A DNA stretch of 64,000 nucleotides from Narthecium ossifragum (GCA_963920575.1 OY986964.1:35764527-35828526); one strand, 5' to 3'; positions 1-10,410 are shown, counted from the stretch's first letter. Program-made: numbers and translations. Notes: generated by a model from the letters alone, not told the origin.

Positions 1-287
1 CATGTCTCCCTAAAACTCCTCATATCTTTTCCATATTTTTTCTTGGGAAATTTATGACCAAACGGTTGACAAGAGCCTTTGATCAAGTACCCCTACGAAT
101 TTCATCCCTAATCCCAACATCATATGTTTCAATGGGTTTACGCAACCCTGAGTCACCAACAATATCATTCGGATTAATTAAACTAGTTCGGGGTCTTTTT
201 GAACTAGTATTCTCTGAAGTAGTATGCAAGCCATGAGTATTAGACGATTCACCGCTTGGGTTGCTTCGTGATTTTTTTATCACAAAC
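1..287 (-). pseudogene. hAT transposase N-terminus, TTF-type zinc-finger / ZMYM1-like family, frameshifted
   Basis: The minus-strand peptide has the series GLRKPIETYDVGIRDEIRRG, then in another frame KGSCQPFGHKFPKKKYG. This matches the start of the TTF-type domain of plant hAT transposases (zinc finger MYM-type protein 1-like, followed in the family by DUF4371 and a dimerisation domain). The two halves are in different frames. The break falls at a run of four C on the plus strand (90-93), consistent with loss of one base. Only the N-terminal ~95 residues are in the window, so catalytic residues cannot be judged. It is a mobile-element gene, not a host gene. Confidence 0.7.
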
Positions 288-1003
288 TTATCTATTATTT
301 AAATAAAACAAAACAAATATATAAATAAAAATACAACAATTAGAAATCAAACTAATCTATTATAAATATTTTATAAATTATCAAATAGTTAACTAAATCC
401 TAACAAATAAATAATTAACTAAATCAAACTAATAAATTATAAATCTTAACATTAACAAATAATTAACTAAATCAAATAAAAAAATTAAAAGAAACATACC
501 TTGCTGCCTACTTTGCTTCACAGCTTCAGTGTTTAAAAAAGGGATGCTTCATGCTTCTCGATCTCCTCTGTTCTCTCTGCAACAGAGAGGAAGCCGGAGG
601 CGGCCGTGCCGTGGAGTCGTGGACGGTGGACCCGTGGTCTGTGGAGGCGTGGAGCGGTGGAGGAATGGGACTATGGGAGGACGAAGGGGCCTTGGAGTTG
701 GTGGGCAGGGCGCTGGAAGAGGAGGCGTCGCTGGAGCCGGAGGAGGTGGCGGTGAGCCGGTGACGTCGATGGACGATGACTATGAGGCGGTGGTCCGGTG
801 AATGGAAAAGGGCGGCGTCGGGACTCGGGAGGGATGGGTTGGGGCTGGGAGCCTGGAAAGATAGGAGACGAAGGGGCTGCCACTCTAGCGAGTAGCAACT
901 AGTGTGAAGCAGTGAAGGTGAAGGGGAGGGTGGGGGGGGGGGGGGGATTCCGGCGTTGCCAGGGGGGGCGGCCGCCCCCCCTCGCCCCCTGGTTCCGCCA
1001 CTG
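1..1003 (-). mobile_element. hAT-type DNA transposon, 5' end and N-terminal coding part (runs off the left edge)
   Basis: Read on the minus strand, the element opens at 1003 with CAGTGGCGGAACCAGG, the kind of terminal sequence seen in plant hAT elements that carry a TTF-type zinc finger. A GC-rich leader (about 530-1000) follows, with a G/C palindrome near 961-980 and a long poly-G/C run near 930-946. A plausible splice donor lies at 499 (AAG/GTATG) and an acceptor near 288, which would give an untranslated first exon. The coding part reaches the window edge. The second terminal repeat and the other 8 bp target duplication lie outside, so the outer TSD cannot be checked. Confidence 0.72.
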
Positions 1004-1113
1004 ATTTCGACATTTTTTATTGACCCAAAAAAGCACTACTAAATATTTATTCGTGTTTCTAGGCTAATAACAACGTTTGTGGAGCGACGCTAATGTGTAT
1101 TTTTTTTGTAGTG
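1004..1113 (-). mobile_element. CACTA-like terminus, cut by the hAT insertion
   Basis: Minus strand from 1113 reads CACTACAAAAAAAA and then an AGCGTCGC-type subterminal motif, as in plant CACTA (En/Spm) ends. The sequence stops at 1003, where the hAT terminus begins, so the hAT seems to have landed inside this element. Only about 110 bp are seen and the other CACTA end is not in the window. Confidence 0.4.
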
Positions 1114-1138
1114 ATATAACATCATAATACATATGGTA

Positions 1139-1748
1139 ATCTGGCGCAGGGTAAACGTGAACCTCTCTATGGGAGAGACAATCAGATTTCTCAAGGGGAG
1201 AAACCAAAAACCCTAATTTTTATTCATCATCAAAACTGACTTTTACAAACCCTAAGTCCTCCTTTTATAGGTTTAAAAAGAGACCAGACCAACTCATACA
1301 TGGACTCTGATATGAATTAACCTAATCCAGGTAACTAAACCCAGAATTCAAATAGGAGAAAACCAATTAGAAATAGGAAATTTGCTAAAACTGGAAAGAC
1401 CGAACAAACTGCTTAAAAATGAAAGTTTTTCACTAAAACGATATTTTAAGCCAAAGCAAAAGGAATCTGGAGATTCGAAGGTCAAGGTCATAGAGAGATC
1501 TTCGATCTCTGATGAATCATGACAGGCTCGTCGAGCCGGTCGTTTCGACTAGTCGCACGCCCCGATCGGACGTCGTGGTCGAAAGTTATGTCCATCCGAC
1601 GGTCGGGGTCGTACGAAGATCTGAGTCGGACGGATGGAGTTCGAACGCGTCCGGATCGCCTCGGGGGCTGCTCCGGATCGGACTCGATCAGGTCTGGGCT
1701 TGGTCCTGCATCATAATCCTTTAGCCCTATACATAATGTATTGGACAC
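1139..1748 (-). mobile_element. Probable LTR-retrotransposon remnant (LTR and end of a pol-like linker)
   Basis: On the minus strand a short open frame (1748-1488) contains a PPRRSGRVR stretch like the linker of copia Pol proteins. It is followed by AT-rich sequence with a TATAAAAGGAGG motif near 1265-1275 and leader-like sequence ending near 1139. No matching second LTR, primer-binding site or target duplication was found, so class and limits are tentative. Confidence 0.3.
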
Positions 1749-2040
1749 CTATATTTATTAATGCATATAACAATGACTGATATTATTCTTAGGACATACA
1801 AACACGGTTATGATAATTAATAACAATAATAATAAGACCGGCAATTATTGTAGTATACATAAAATAAATAATACGATGGTTAAGGATATGATTGATTATG
1901 AGAAAATAAGACTGACAATTATCATACTATGTCAAAAATAAATATTACAATGGGCTTTGTGAATAATTCATATTCCCCAAGTTAGATTTGTACATTTTTA
2001 TCATGATCCTAAGTTCCTAAGGTAGATTATAACTCTTATC
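1749..2040. other. AT-rich intergenic DNA, nothing recognised
   Basis: No open frame with family motifs, no terminal repeats and no obvious promoter elements. Short direct echoes (ataaataatac/aaataatac-type) occur but form no array. Confidence 0.5.
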
Positions 2041-2600
2041 ATCCTTATATGGAGCCTTTAGTGGGGGAGGTGGTTAATGAGGAGGAGAGGGTTGTGGGTG
2101 GTTAATGGTTAATGAGGAAGTTGATGTAGGGGTGAGCAAAACCGAATCGAATTTTTAGAACCGAACCGAACCGAACAATTCGGTTCGGTTTTTTTTTGTC
2201 AAAAATTCAATATTCGGTTCGGTTCGGTTTTTTTTTTGTCAAAAATTCGATATTCGGTTCGGTTTCGGTTTTTATTTTTAAAATTTGGTAAATACCGAAA
2301 TACCGAAATTTTTAAAGTTATATACCTTATTTCGGTTCGGTTTTATATTGTAAGTAAAAACTACGAATTATTTCGATTTTTTCGGTTCGGTTCAGTTTTT
2401 ACATGAATTCGGTTCGGTTCGGTTTTTAAATTAGTGTACCGAATTAATTCGGTTCGGTTCGGTTCGGTTTTATGCACTAATTTGGTTCGGTTCGGTTTTT
2501 TAAATTATGGTATTTCGGTATTCGGTATATACCGAATTCTCACCCCTAAGTTGATGGGTGTTGTCCTGCCAAGTGGCAGGGGCCCCACTAGTGTGCTATA
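2041..2600. repeat. Interspersed repeat family (MITE-like) hosting the 2127-2548 insertion
   Basis: The flanks of the hAT MITE (gttaatgaggaagttgatg on the left; tgacaggagccccactagt-like sequence on the right) match a second copy at about 35780-35890, which reads gaaaaagttgatgatgtt and later gccccactagtta. The 35.8 kb copy lacks the inserted MITE. The true ends of the outer repeat are not defined. Confidence 0.5.
2127..2548. mobile_element. hAT-type MITE rich in CGGTT repeats
   Basis: Left end TAGGGGTGAGC and right end CTCACCCCTA are inverted repeats. They are flanked by a perfect 8 bp duplication AGTTGATG at 2119-2126 and 2549-2556, which marks a hAT-superfamily insertion. The 422 bp interior is made of TTCGGTTCGGTT and AACCGAACCGAA runs and codes for nothing. 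Its end sequence resembles that of the 20133-20665 element. Confidence 0.88.
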
Positions 2601-2649
2601 AAGTTATACGACATCCAACATATTAAAATTTCTAATACAAAATATTATA

Positions 2650-3778
2650 GGGATTTTTACTTTTGAGTCCTTCAAAATTTATTAAATATCAAATATACCC
2701 GTGAATAGTTTGAGCTTATACAAGTACCCCTCAAAATTTAAGAAAATGGTTAATATGCCCCTCCATTAACCTCTGTCAGTCTAACTAACTTAATCATGGT
2801 TATAACCTCACTAGAGCATGCAATTTTACTAAAAGATACATGCCCACCATGTAAAATAACTCAACTATTTAACCTACTAAATCAAAGACCTGGGCAATCG
2901 GACGGCTGGATAATGATCAAGATTGAACGGACGGCAAGATCAAGCTGCATGCTTGATCGGATGGCTAAGAAACATCGATGATGGATCGACGGTGGAAGAA
3001 GGTCGTCGGATGTCGAGACTGGCACCGATAGGGTCGTGAGGACCTTGGGAATCAATCCATGAGGTCTGATCGATGATCTGACGGCGACGGCGGTGGATCT
3101 GGAGGAGTAGTGGTGGTGGGTTTGAGGGAAGGTGAGGGCGGCGGAACTCGGAAGAGGGGTTGGCGATGTTGGGAGGAAGAGGAGGAGAAGTAGAGATGGC
3201 GCGGCGTAGCTGGACGATGGGGTTTAGCGGCTTCAGGCGACAGGGGTTGGGCGTTGGTTTTCCGGCGAGGTAAGAGGTACAACTCAGGGTACTATCCGGT
3301 TCGTGGAAAGGGAGATGAGGGAGGGGAGAGCTCGGTGATGAGGAATGACATTGAGATTGTAGCGATGCACGGTTACATCTTCGACAAAGTCGTGATCGTC
3401 GGTGGACGTTGTTGAAGTCGCTATAAGTGAGGAGAGAGAACGATGATGAGCTAGATGACATGGATGGATCTACGTTGGATTGGAAGATGAGGTTTGATCT
3501 AACGGCTGTCATGGAAGATGAGGGTTGATTTACGGTGGAAGATGAGGTTTGCCCATAATTTTATCATTTTTTAAACCTACAATCTTATTAGGGGCAAAAG
3601 GGTATTTTTATATGACACCATTAACGATGTTAGGAATATTCCCTATTTATTCCTCGGGAAGTAACTCAAGGACATGGTTAATATTTTTTTGATGTTTTTG
3701 GGTACATATGTGGGGCCAAAAATTTAGAAGTGTATTTGTAATTTTAAAAGTTTTAAAAGACTCAAAAATAATTATCCC
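2650..3778. mobile_element. Non-autonomous Mutator-like element with GC-rich interior (Pack-MULE candidate)
   Basis: The ends form long imperfect inverted repeats: left starts GGGATTTTTACTTTTGAGTC and the reverse complement of the right starts GGGATAATTATTTTTGAGTC, with similarity running on for 40 bp or more. The flanks AATATTATA (2641-2649) and AATATCATA (3779-3787) match at 8 of 9 bases, the duplication size of Mutator elements. The ends are AT-rich while about 2880-3540 is GC-rich and has a 190-codon open frame on the minus strand (3512-2940) with no family motif. This pattern suggests a captured gene fragment, but the source is not recognised. Confidence 0.75.
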
Positions 3779-3787
3779 AATATCATA

Positions 3788-4366
3788 TTATCAGCTACTA
3801 TCCCAAAAACCGCGTTACGATGGCGACATACAATTTTATTCTATACAGTTGCATACATTCCATTCCTTGGCCGAAGGCTCGGAAGAGAAGGGACAAATGT
3901 CTAACTAACAATAAAAATAATGATCATTAAGATGTTAAAATATTTCTTAAGAAGAAGAAAGTTATCATAGGTGCATATATATATAAAAGAGCGGTTAGGT
4001 TTGTGAGCAGATTTTGCGGAATGTGGTAGTTGAGAAAATATTTGGTGGGAGATTGACACCACATCACCTGATGCCAAGCTTTACTCCTCGATAGACGATA
4101 CATTAGCATTTTCAAATTTTTGTTAGATGAATATTGCCACGTCACCAAGTATGTTTTCATTTCAAACAAGATTATATGAGAATAATTTTTGATAAAATCT
4201 CATATAGATCTAGATGAACTGATATTAAACTCTTGATGAAATTTACTATAATATTATTGATAATATGGCAATTCATGCGAATAAAAATTTAGAAATATTG
4301 ATGTGTCGTTCACGTACTGTATGGAGCTTGACATGTGGTGTCTATTATCCTTATATGAGGCTATGG
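3788..4366. other. AT-rich intergenic DNA, nothing recognised
   Basis: Short open frames here carry no motif and the base composition is that of the surrounding non-coding DNA. No terminal repeats were seen. Confidence 0.5.
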
Positions 4367-6312
4367 TTTTTTTTTTTTTGAAAAGATGAGCCCGAAGGCT
4401 AACTACAGCAGACTAATCAACATCTCAAGACTCCTGGATCAACCTCAAAGTGAGGCCGCCCAGTTACAAGTAAGTCCACCTCTCGAGCCTGTTTGGCTAC
4501 AAAATTTGCTCGTTGATTGTCCTCCCGTGGGATATATTGTACCTGGAAATGTCAGAAACGACCTGCAATCCACCATATCTCATGCATGAGACAAAGAACA
4601 TTTCCAACTCCAGGGAAACACCCAAGTATCAATCTCACCGCCTCCATAGAGTCACTCTCAATTACAAGTGATGTTAAACCTCTTTGAGCTGATTCCACCA
4701 TCGCCATTTTAATTGCCAACATCTCTCCAAAAAGAACAGCCTCTTCCCCAAACTCCAACATCCCGGATGCCGTCTAAACAATATTATCATCCTCATCAAC
4801 ACATACAACACCCATACTTGTCATAATACCATCTAGACCCACAGATGCATCCACCTGTACTCGTGCGCCAATCAACGATGAAACCCCAGGTCTAGCATCT
4901 GGTGTCTCCGCCCCATGCACAAGGAGATACTCGCGAGCCAACCAACAAATTCGTCTGCTAATGTCAATAACCTGATCTTATTCATCCTCATACAACATCA
5001 GACACCTTGATTTCCATAAACACCAAAGGGTATAGGCAATCACAGTCTTCAACTTCTTCAACTCTGGGTCTCTTTTCCCTCTCCCCAACATATAAAGGCA
5101 TCGATCAAGGTTCCAACATGACAAATCAACCATCCGAGTCACCCGAAGAGCCTCCTCCCACGTTGACCTTGCAAATGGGCATTCAAAGAACAAATGATCC
5201 ATAGTCTCCTCTGCACCTCTGCATCGACGGCAGTCCTTCTCCCTTGTCATACAAACATTCCATAAGAAACCCAACGTTGGTAGCTTGTAGTGTGCCAAAC
5301 GCCAGAGGAAATGGTGAACCCGTGGACCCGCCGGCGCACGCCAAACTCTCCACCACCAATGATGCAAATCCCCTAAAACAGAACCCATCGGGCGCCAAGC
5401 TTCCAAGAACCGATATTATGACCCAGTCGTGATTCTTCCCACAAGTCCCCCCATCCATCGCCATGTATCAGCTTCAGCATTCAGACCCACCGGAACTGCT
5501 ATCACCCTCTCTATCAATTCTGGCGGCAAGAAAGATTCTAGCGCCTCCAACTTCCAGCACCCATCTGCATCCAGCAGATCCCCCACACAAGCTTCTGATA
5601 ACTCCGGGCGCATCTCCATCGGGCAAGGAAAACGATTGAGAGGGATCTCACCTACCCACCAGTCCTCTAACACATTGATCCTACTCCCTCGAGAAGGCAT
5701 CCATCGTATCCCCTATTTCAGCAACATCGCTGCCCGACCCACAGACCGCCAAAGGGGTGAAGCTCCAGTAGACAGTGGAATAGTAGGCATCCTCCCCTCC
5801 CAATGGTATTTGCCTCTAACAACAAGAGTCCAAGCCGTCCGTTTATCCTCCAGCAGATCAGCCGCGCGTCTCATCCTCATTGCAGTTTGCCATAGACATA
5901 AATCCTTCAACCCAAGGCCGCCCATGGTCTTATACATGCACACCTTCTCCCATGATACCACAGAAGCTCCGCTCCGTTTTCCCTGCCACAGAAAACACCT
6001 GACAAATTTATCAATCTTCTTCAACATACATACTGGTATAGGTCTTGCCATCATCTGGAACACCGGAAATAGCTTGGAGTACAGTCTGCGCCATCACCGC
6101 TTTTCCTGCTCCCGACAAACGTTGCACTGAACCTCTCAAAATCCTTTCCTGGATCGCCTCTAATATAAAATTATAATGATGAGATAGGATACGAGAGGTG
6201 TCCAGAGGGATACCAAGCAGACGGACGATGCGAGTACGCCTCCGAGGAGATGTCACCTTTGAAAACTTCACACTGAATTTATTGGGGTTAATCTCCAACA
6301 GCTTGATGGGAT
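4367..6312 (-). mobile_element. 5'-truncated L1-type LINE with broken ORF2
   Basis: A T-run at 4367-4379 is the poly(A) tail of a minus-strand LINE, followed by GAGCCCGAAGGCTA, the 3' tail motif also found in the complete LINE at 22.0 kb. Going 5' on the minus strand come an RNase H-like piece (VIESDSMEAVRLI, about 4680), a zf-RVT domain (HHFLWRLAHYKLPT ... CRRCRGAEETMDHLFFECPF, 5406-4978), the connection region, and the end of the reverse transcriptase (LEINPNKFSVKFS, about 6300). The pieces lie in several frames with at least one shift near 6050, so it is dead. It is truncated just inside the RT. No clear target duplication was found. Confidence 0.85.
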
Positions 6313-7077
6313 TTAGTGAAACTTTTATTGTCCTACGTGGTGAGAGAATGTCCTAGGTGACGCCTATGTGGTATGATGAGATTTAGTGAGAGGGAGTTAT
6401 TGGGGAGGTTGGTGGCTACCCGTCAAGGTGGTTGGGGCACCACTAGTTATATATTATATAGGCATATAGCCCCCACTGAACATTTTCTCACAGCAGTTCA
6501 TCCTTCAGGCCAGACACTAGCTAGTAAATCGTCAAGCGTTGGTTTTCATCCGACGGTTAAGATTAACAGCAGCATCCTCCCTCTTTCTTGGTGAAAAATT
6601 AAAGGAAAAGTTGAAGCGATCTCAATCGCTGGATGAAAATCCAAAGGTTGAGACTGCTACTACCGGAAAAGACGGGAAAAGGCTTAATTGTTTAGCAGAT
6701 ATATTAAAAAAGCCGAGGAGAAGAAAGAATGGAAGGCACCTTTTTAGGCGTAAGCGTAAGTGCGTAACCCATTCGGCAATGGTCGAACTCAGCCAGTATT
6801 ACGTACATGCATGAATTAAATCCCGGAAAACTCAATCAAATCCATGAGTTTTTTTAATAATTAGTAGTAGTGCTTTGGCCTTTGGGTGTTGGAAAATTCT
6901 AATATCGAAATAGCTAATTAAGAACATATATAGCAAGGGGTTTTATCTAAATGATGACCATCCAAAATTCCAAATGTCTTTAACAATTAAAAAAACATGC
7001 TGATTTTGTAACCTCTCTTCCATTTTTGTACATGATAATTACCAGCAGGAAACTACCTAACTTTCAAACCTAGCTAG
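6313..7077. other. Intergenic, with 3' flank of the 7.1 kb gene
   Basis: Contains two related stretches (gatgggatttagtg near 6306 and gatgagatttagtg near 6376) and a ccactagttatatat string near 6441 shared with the repeat at 35.88 kb. A 91-codon plus-strand frame at 6539-6814 is rich in Lys/Arg but has no known domain and no visible promoter, so I do not call it a gene. Confidence 0.45.
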
Positions 7078-7602
7078 CTAAGAGAAGAAAGCCCACTTTG
7101 TAGAAGAATTCTCCTTCATGGTCTTGGAGTGAACCAAGACACCTTCCACCTCTTCCTTTCTTGATCTCTTTGCTGAACCAGCCAACAGCTTAGACCAAAA
7201 CCTTCTGCTCTTCTTCTTATCCTTCTTCTTCTTCTTCTTCTTCTTCATATTCTTCTCTTGATGATCATGAGTCTCTCTCTCTTCCTCCTCCTTGTCCCTT
7301 AGAACCACAGCGATCGACCGGCTCTTCGCCATCATCGGCCTGAGGAGCAGAGACATCTTACCGGAATTGCGCTCTTTGCCGGGATGGCCAGGAGTGCTAG
7401 CTAAAGAAGATAAGTAAGAGTCGCCATCATCATCGTCATCAGAGGTGTAGAGAGAGGAAGAGGAAGTGGAAGAGTGATCAGGGTTAGCAGAAGAGGAGGA
7501 GGATGAGGATGAGAGGTACTGAAGCCTCTCTCTCAGGCAGGAAGGGCACACCCCCTTTGAGTTCCTATGCTTTGGATGCCTTTTGCATCTCCCCTCGGCC
7601 AT
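7078..7602 (-). CDS. Small basic protein with N-terminal CxxH...GVCPSCLRERL motif, function unknown
   Basis: Single-exon frame of 174 codons from the ATG at 7602. Residues 5-27 hold a Cys/His motif (CKRHPKHRNSKGVCPSCLRE) like that at the start of several plant-specific uncharacterised proteins. The similar OCTOPUS/DUF740 N-terminal motif is a looser relative. Next come a Ser-rich stretch (about 30-52), an acidic run DDDDDGD (about 55), and a strongly basic region with a long Lys run followed by KSRRFWSKLL (about 118-142), a likely nuclear or membrane-binding segment. There is no signal peptide or membrane span. A CT microsatellite lies just upstream of the ATG in the 5' leader and a TATATAG box sits further out, so it looks like a real expressed gene. 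The function is not known to me. Confidence 0.75.
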   Translation of the reverse strand: MAEGRCKRHPKHRNSKGVCPSCLRERLQYLSSSSSSSSANPDHSSTSSSSLYTSDDDDDGDSYLSSLASTPGHPGKERNSGKMSLLLRPMMAKSRSIAVVLRDKEEEERETHDHQEKNMKKKKKKKKDKKKSRRFWSKLLAGSAKRSRKEEVEGVLVHSKTMKENSSTKWAFFS

Positions 7603-7740
7603 CTCTAGCTGCCCTCTCTTTCTCTCTCTCTCTCTCTAGAAAACTCTCTCTGTCTTTGGAGCTAAGGTAGGTCTGAAGCCTTCATGATGTGTTAGTGATG
7701 CATGGATCTATATAGATGGAGGTGGGCTGGATAGTTTCTA
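7603..7740 (-). promoter_or_regulatory. Leader and core promoter of the 7.1 kb gene
   Basis: Reading on the minus strand, a TATATAG-type box lies near 7709-7716, about 110 bp upstream of the ATG. A (GA)n tract at about 7617-7637 (CT on the plus strand) forms part of the leader. Pyrimidine/purine microsatellites of this kind are common in plant 5' UTRs. Confidence 0.5.
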
Positions 7741-7954
7741 GGGTACTTCTTGGTTGTTTGAATTCTATTTGTTTTGTTCAAAATCTAATGAGGAATTCCG
7801 TCTTTGCTTTTGTTTATTAGAGTAGGCTTGTTTGGACAAAGCCACCGCATAAGTGACCAACCGCCGAGGAATTCCCCCACCTCGCCGATCTATATATTTT
7901 ATCCATACACATATAACCTGTGTGAGTCACGCACATTGAACTCGATGGATCTAA

Positions 7955-8401
7955 GCCCCGTTTGGTTCGGAGATAAAAAATTCCTATCCCGGGATAAACC
8001 CATTTTATCCCTGCATTGCAGCCAAACACCATCTAATCTTTATTTTTATTCCTACTTTTATCCATATTTCTATCCCCATTTTATCTCTACTTTATCCCTA
8101 CTTTTCAACCAATCATTACTTCATCATCCCTACTTTTCAACCAATCACTACTTCATCATCCCTACTTTTCAACCAATCACATCAACTTTATCCTTACTTT
8201 TTCACTTTTCAATCAATCATTACTTCATCATCCCTACTTTTCAACCAATTACATCAACTTTATCTCTACTTTTTCAACCAAACATTACTAATTTATCACT
8301 ACTTTTTAACAAAATACCATACATATCCCACTACTTATCCCAGGTTATCAATCCCTATCCCTCTAATCTCGGAATAGCCTATCCCGCAACCAAACACACC
8401 C
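7955..8401. mobile_element. Harbinger-like MITE with internal short repeats
   Basis: Ends read GCCCCGTTTGGTTCGG on the left and, inverted, GGTGTGTTTGGTTGCGG on the right, the CGTTTGG class of plant MITE ends. The interior repeats ACTTCATCATCCCTACTTTT several times (about 8115-8250). This makes a long plus-strand open frame that is not a gene. Flanking trinucleotides are TAA and CAA, so the target duplication is imperfect or the limits are off by a few bases. Confidence 0.5.
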
Positions 8402-8692
8402 AAGGTGTCGGCGGCCTCTAATGTTAATTAGGTGGTACACAGTAAGGTCATGTTTGATATGAGAATAAAAGGGTTATTTTCATACTTAAACTCAAACAAG
8501 ATGAGAATAATTTTGATGGAAAAAGATGGGCTCCACATGCAGGAGGGATAATGACTAATCAATTTACACCATTATCATTTATTCCACCGTTTAAAAAGGA
8601 TATGAATATCTAAAAATGACTCCAATATTTTCAAGAGATATATGGTATTGTCATGACTGTAAGATGGATGTGATATAAATTATGCATGTTTT
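8402..8692. other. AT-rich intergenic DNA, possible MITE remnant
   Basis: A stretch beginning ggtcatgtttgatatgaga resembles the edges of other short elements in the window but no matching second end was found. Confidence 0.35.
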
Positions 8693-8704
8693 GAAGGCTA
8701 AATG

Positions 8705-8841
8705 ATTGCCAAGCGCTGTAGGCTTGGTCTTTCTGATTTTTGTTGATGTTTTGAGGATGGTGTTGTGCCACCTCTGGGTTTGGTTGTGTAACTTGTTGGA
8801 TTCCTAGCCTTTGGCTCAGCTAATGAAGAAAAAAAGAAGAA
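8705..8841 (+). mobile_element. Short 5'-truncated LINE tail
   Basis: About 137 bp ending in TAGCCTTTGGCTCAGCTAAT and an A-rich tail, the same tail motif as the other LINEs in the window but on the plus strand. It is flanked by GAAGGCTAAATG (8693-8704) and GAAGACTAAATG (8842-8853), matching at 11 of 12 positions, which supports a target-primed insertion truncated almost to the tail. Confidence 0.75.
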
Positions 8842-8853
8842 GAAGACTAAATG

Positions 8854-9410
8854 GCATTAATTCAAATTAAAATTCGACTTTCTAAATGACACCATTGAAA
8901 TATGAATCAACATCAAATCAAATCCCCATGCATAATAGCCAAACATGGATGCCTGCCTGGACAGCTATTGGATCCTTCTCTCGTACGAATATCCGCAGCT
9001 TCCATGCATCTTCTATAGTGAAAAAGTCTGTCGTCTAATTTGGACCTTTAGGTGACTAAAGGTCATCAGCCATCGGACCAATCAAATCTATATTCCTCCT
9101 ACACAGGGGTCAAGATTAACGGATCAATCTTTCCCAAGATCCGACCCGATAGCAAGGAATCGCCGGCCTGGGTCGGCGATTAATCGCCACCCACGAGAAG
9201 CCGCTCGGAAACTCGGGAAAAGCGACGGCCGTGGCCGGTGGGGGAACCCGCACCTGCGAGGAGGAAGCTGCGTCGATCGCCCGCTGGGCGCTAAAAGTTC
9301 ACGCCGTCCGATGTGGAGCCACGTGTCTCCACGCACGGGGGTAGCTGTCACACGTGCCAGTGTCTCCTATTCCCCTGGCCAATTAGATAATCTCCTCGTA
9401 ATATACACCT
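8854..9410. other. Intergenic DNA with a GC-rich patch
   Basis: About 9120-9350 is GC-rich with short open frames on both strands but no motif, start context or splice pattern that would make a gene. Confidence 0.4.
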
Positions 9411-9478
9411 CTTGGCTCTTGGCTCTTGGCTCTTTGCTCTTTGCTCTTGGCTCTTGGCTCTTGGCTCTTGGCTCTTGC
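9411..9478. repeat. Heptamer minisatellite (CTTGGCT)n
   Basis: Nine to ten tandem copies of CTTGGCT with a few CTTTGCT variants. It yields a repetitive Leu/Ala/Gly frame that is not coding. Confidence 0.9.
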
Positions 9479-10176
9479 GGTCTTGCCTCTAAGGAATTGT
9501 TATGATATTCTCATGTCACCTCTTTGTAGAACAAGGGAGTGTTGATGGATATGACATAGTTCTTGGATTATTCTCCATTAGTTCTATAATGAGATCATGT
9601 CTTCTCTTTGCTAGGCAGGAGGAATTCATGGATCCCGGTTTTATGGAACTTTTTCGAGTTAGTTGTGATATTGGGATTATTAAAGAAGAAAGAATAAGTG
9701 AAGCACATTGATTACAGGCCTAGATTTCAATGTTGGAAGCTTTTGAAAGTTTTGATCCAATCTAAGCCCGAGATTTGATCCATTCATATGGTTCGTCGAC
9801 TGAGCTACACTTGTTTCTTTAGTATGGTCTTATCTATTTATAACGATTAACAGTTTAGCCCAGTATTTGTTTCTCTATCTAGTATGGTCCTATTGGGCCA
9901 TGACAGCCTCTATTGGGCCACTTTTTTACTTTAGTCCAGTACTTCTTTCTCTAGTATGGTCCTATTGGTCCCTTTAGTATGGTCCTATTGGGCCATGACA
10001 TCCCTTGTAAAGTTGGTTTAGCCATTGGGCTAGGCCTCTTTCTCCAGAGCAAGTACTCGGCTTGGAAATCCTATTAGGAGTGGGCCACTTTTTTACTTTA
10101 GCATGGGCTCGAGTTATTGTAAACTCTTGTTGGTTAGGACATTTTTCTTCATAAATTACCATCACAATCAGACACA
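9479..10176. other. Intergenic DNA with local direct repeats
   Basis: TAGTATGGTCCTATTGG with variants occurs several times between about 9880 and 9990, together with GGGCCATGACA. No coding or transposon structure was recognised. Confidence 0.45.
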
Positions 10177-10192
10177 AAATCACAATGAAGCT

Positions 10193-10394
10193 TTTTTTTT
10201 TCTTTTTAAAGAAATAAGCCCAGAGGCTAGCGTCTATAGACAACTAATCATATAAGCCACCGGTTAAGTCACCCCTACAGAGGAATGCCCAACCATAATA
10301 GCATCAATCTGCCACGTTTGCCACGCTACAAAATCTGCCCTATAGTTATCTTTCCTAAGGATAGCCTGAAATTGAATGGAACCAAGTCGTCGTG
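10193..10394 (-). mobile_element. 5'-truncated LINE fragment with perfect 16 bp target duplication
   Basis: A T-rich start (poly(A) tail on the minus strand) is followed by AAGCCCAGAGGCTAGC, the family tail motif, and about 150 bp coding for the end of an RNase H domain (LRKDNYRADFVAWQTW). The 16 bp AAATCACAATGAAGCT is present at 10177-10192 and again at 10395-10410. The 80-codon minus-strand frame that crosses 10394 therefore joins LINE and flank and is not a gene. Confidence 0.88.
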
Positions 10395-10410
10395 AAATCA
10401 CAATGAAGCT

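Noticed and set aside
2940..3512. 190-codon minus-strand frame
   Set aside because: Lies inside the Mutator-like element and has no domain, promoter or splice context; kept only as part of the Pack-MULE note.
5429..6130. 233-codon plus-strand frame
   Set aside because: Opposite-strand shadow of the minus-strand LINE ORF2.
7804..8421. 205-codon plus-strand frame rich in Tyr/Phe/Ser
   Set aside because: Produced by repeated ACTTCATCATCCC-type units in a MITE; not coding.
9311..9505. 64-codon frame with LALGSLLFALGSWLLALGS-like repeats
   Set aside because: Translation of the CTTGGCT minisatellite.
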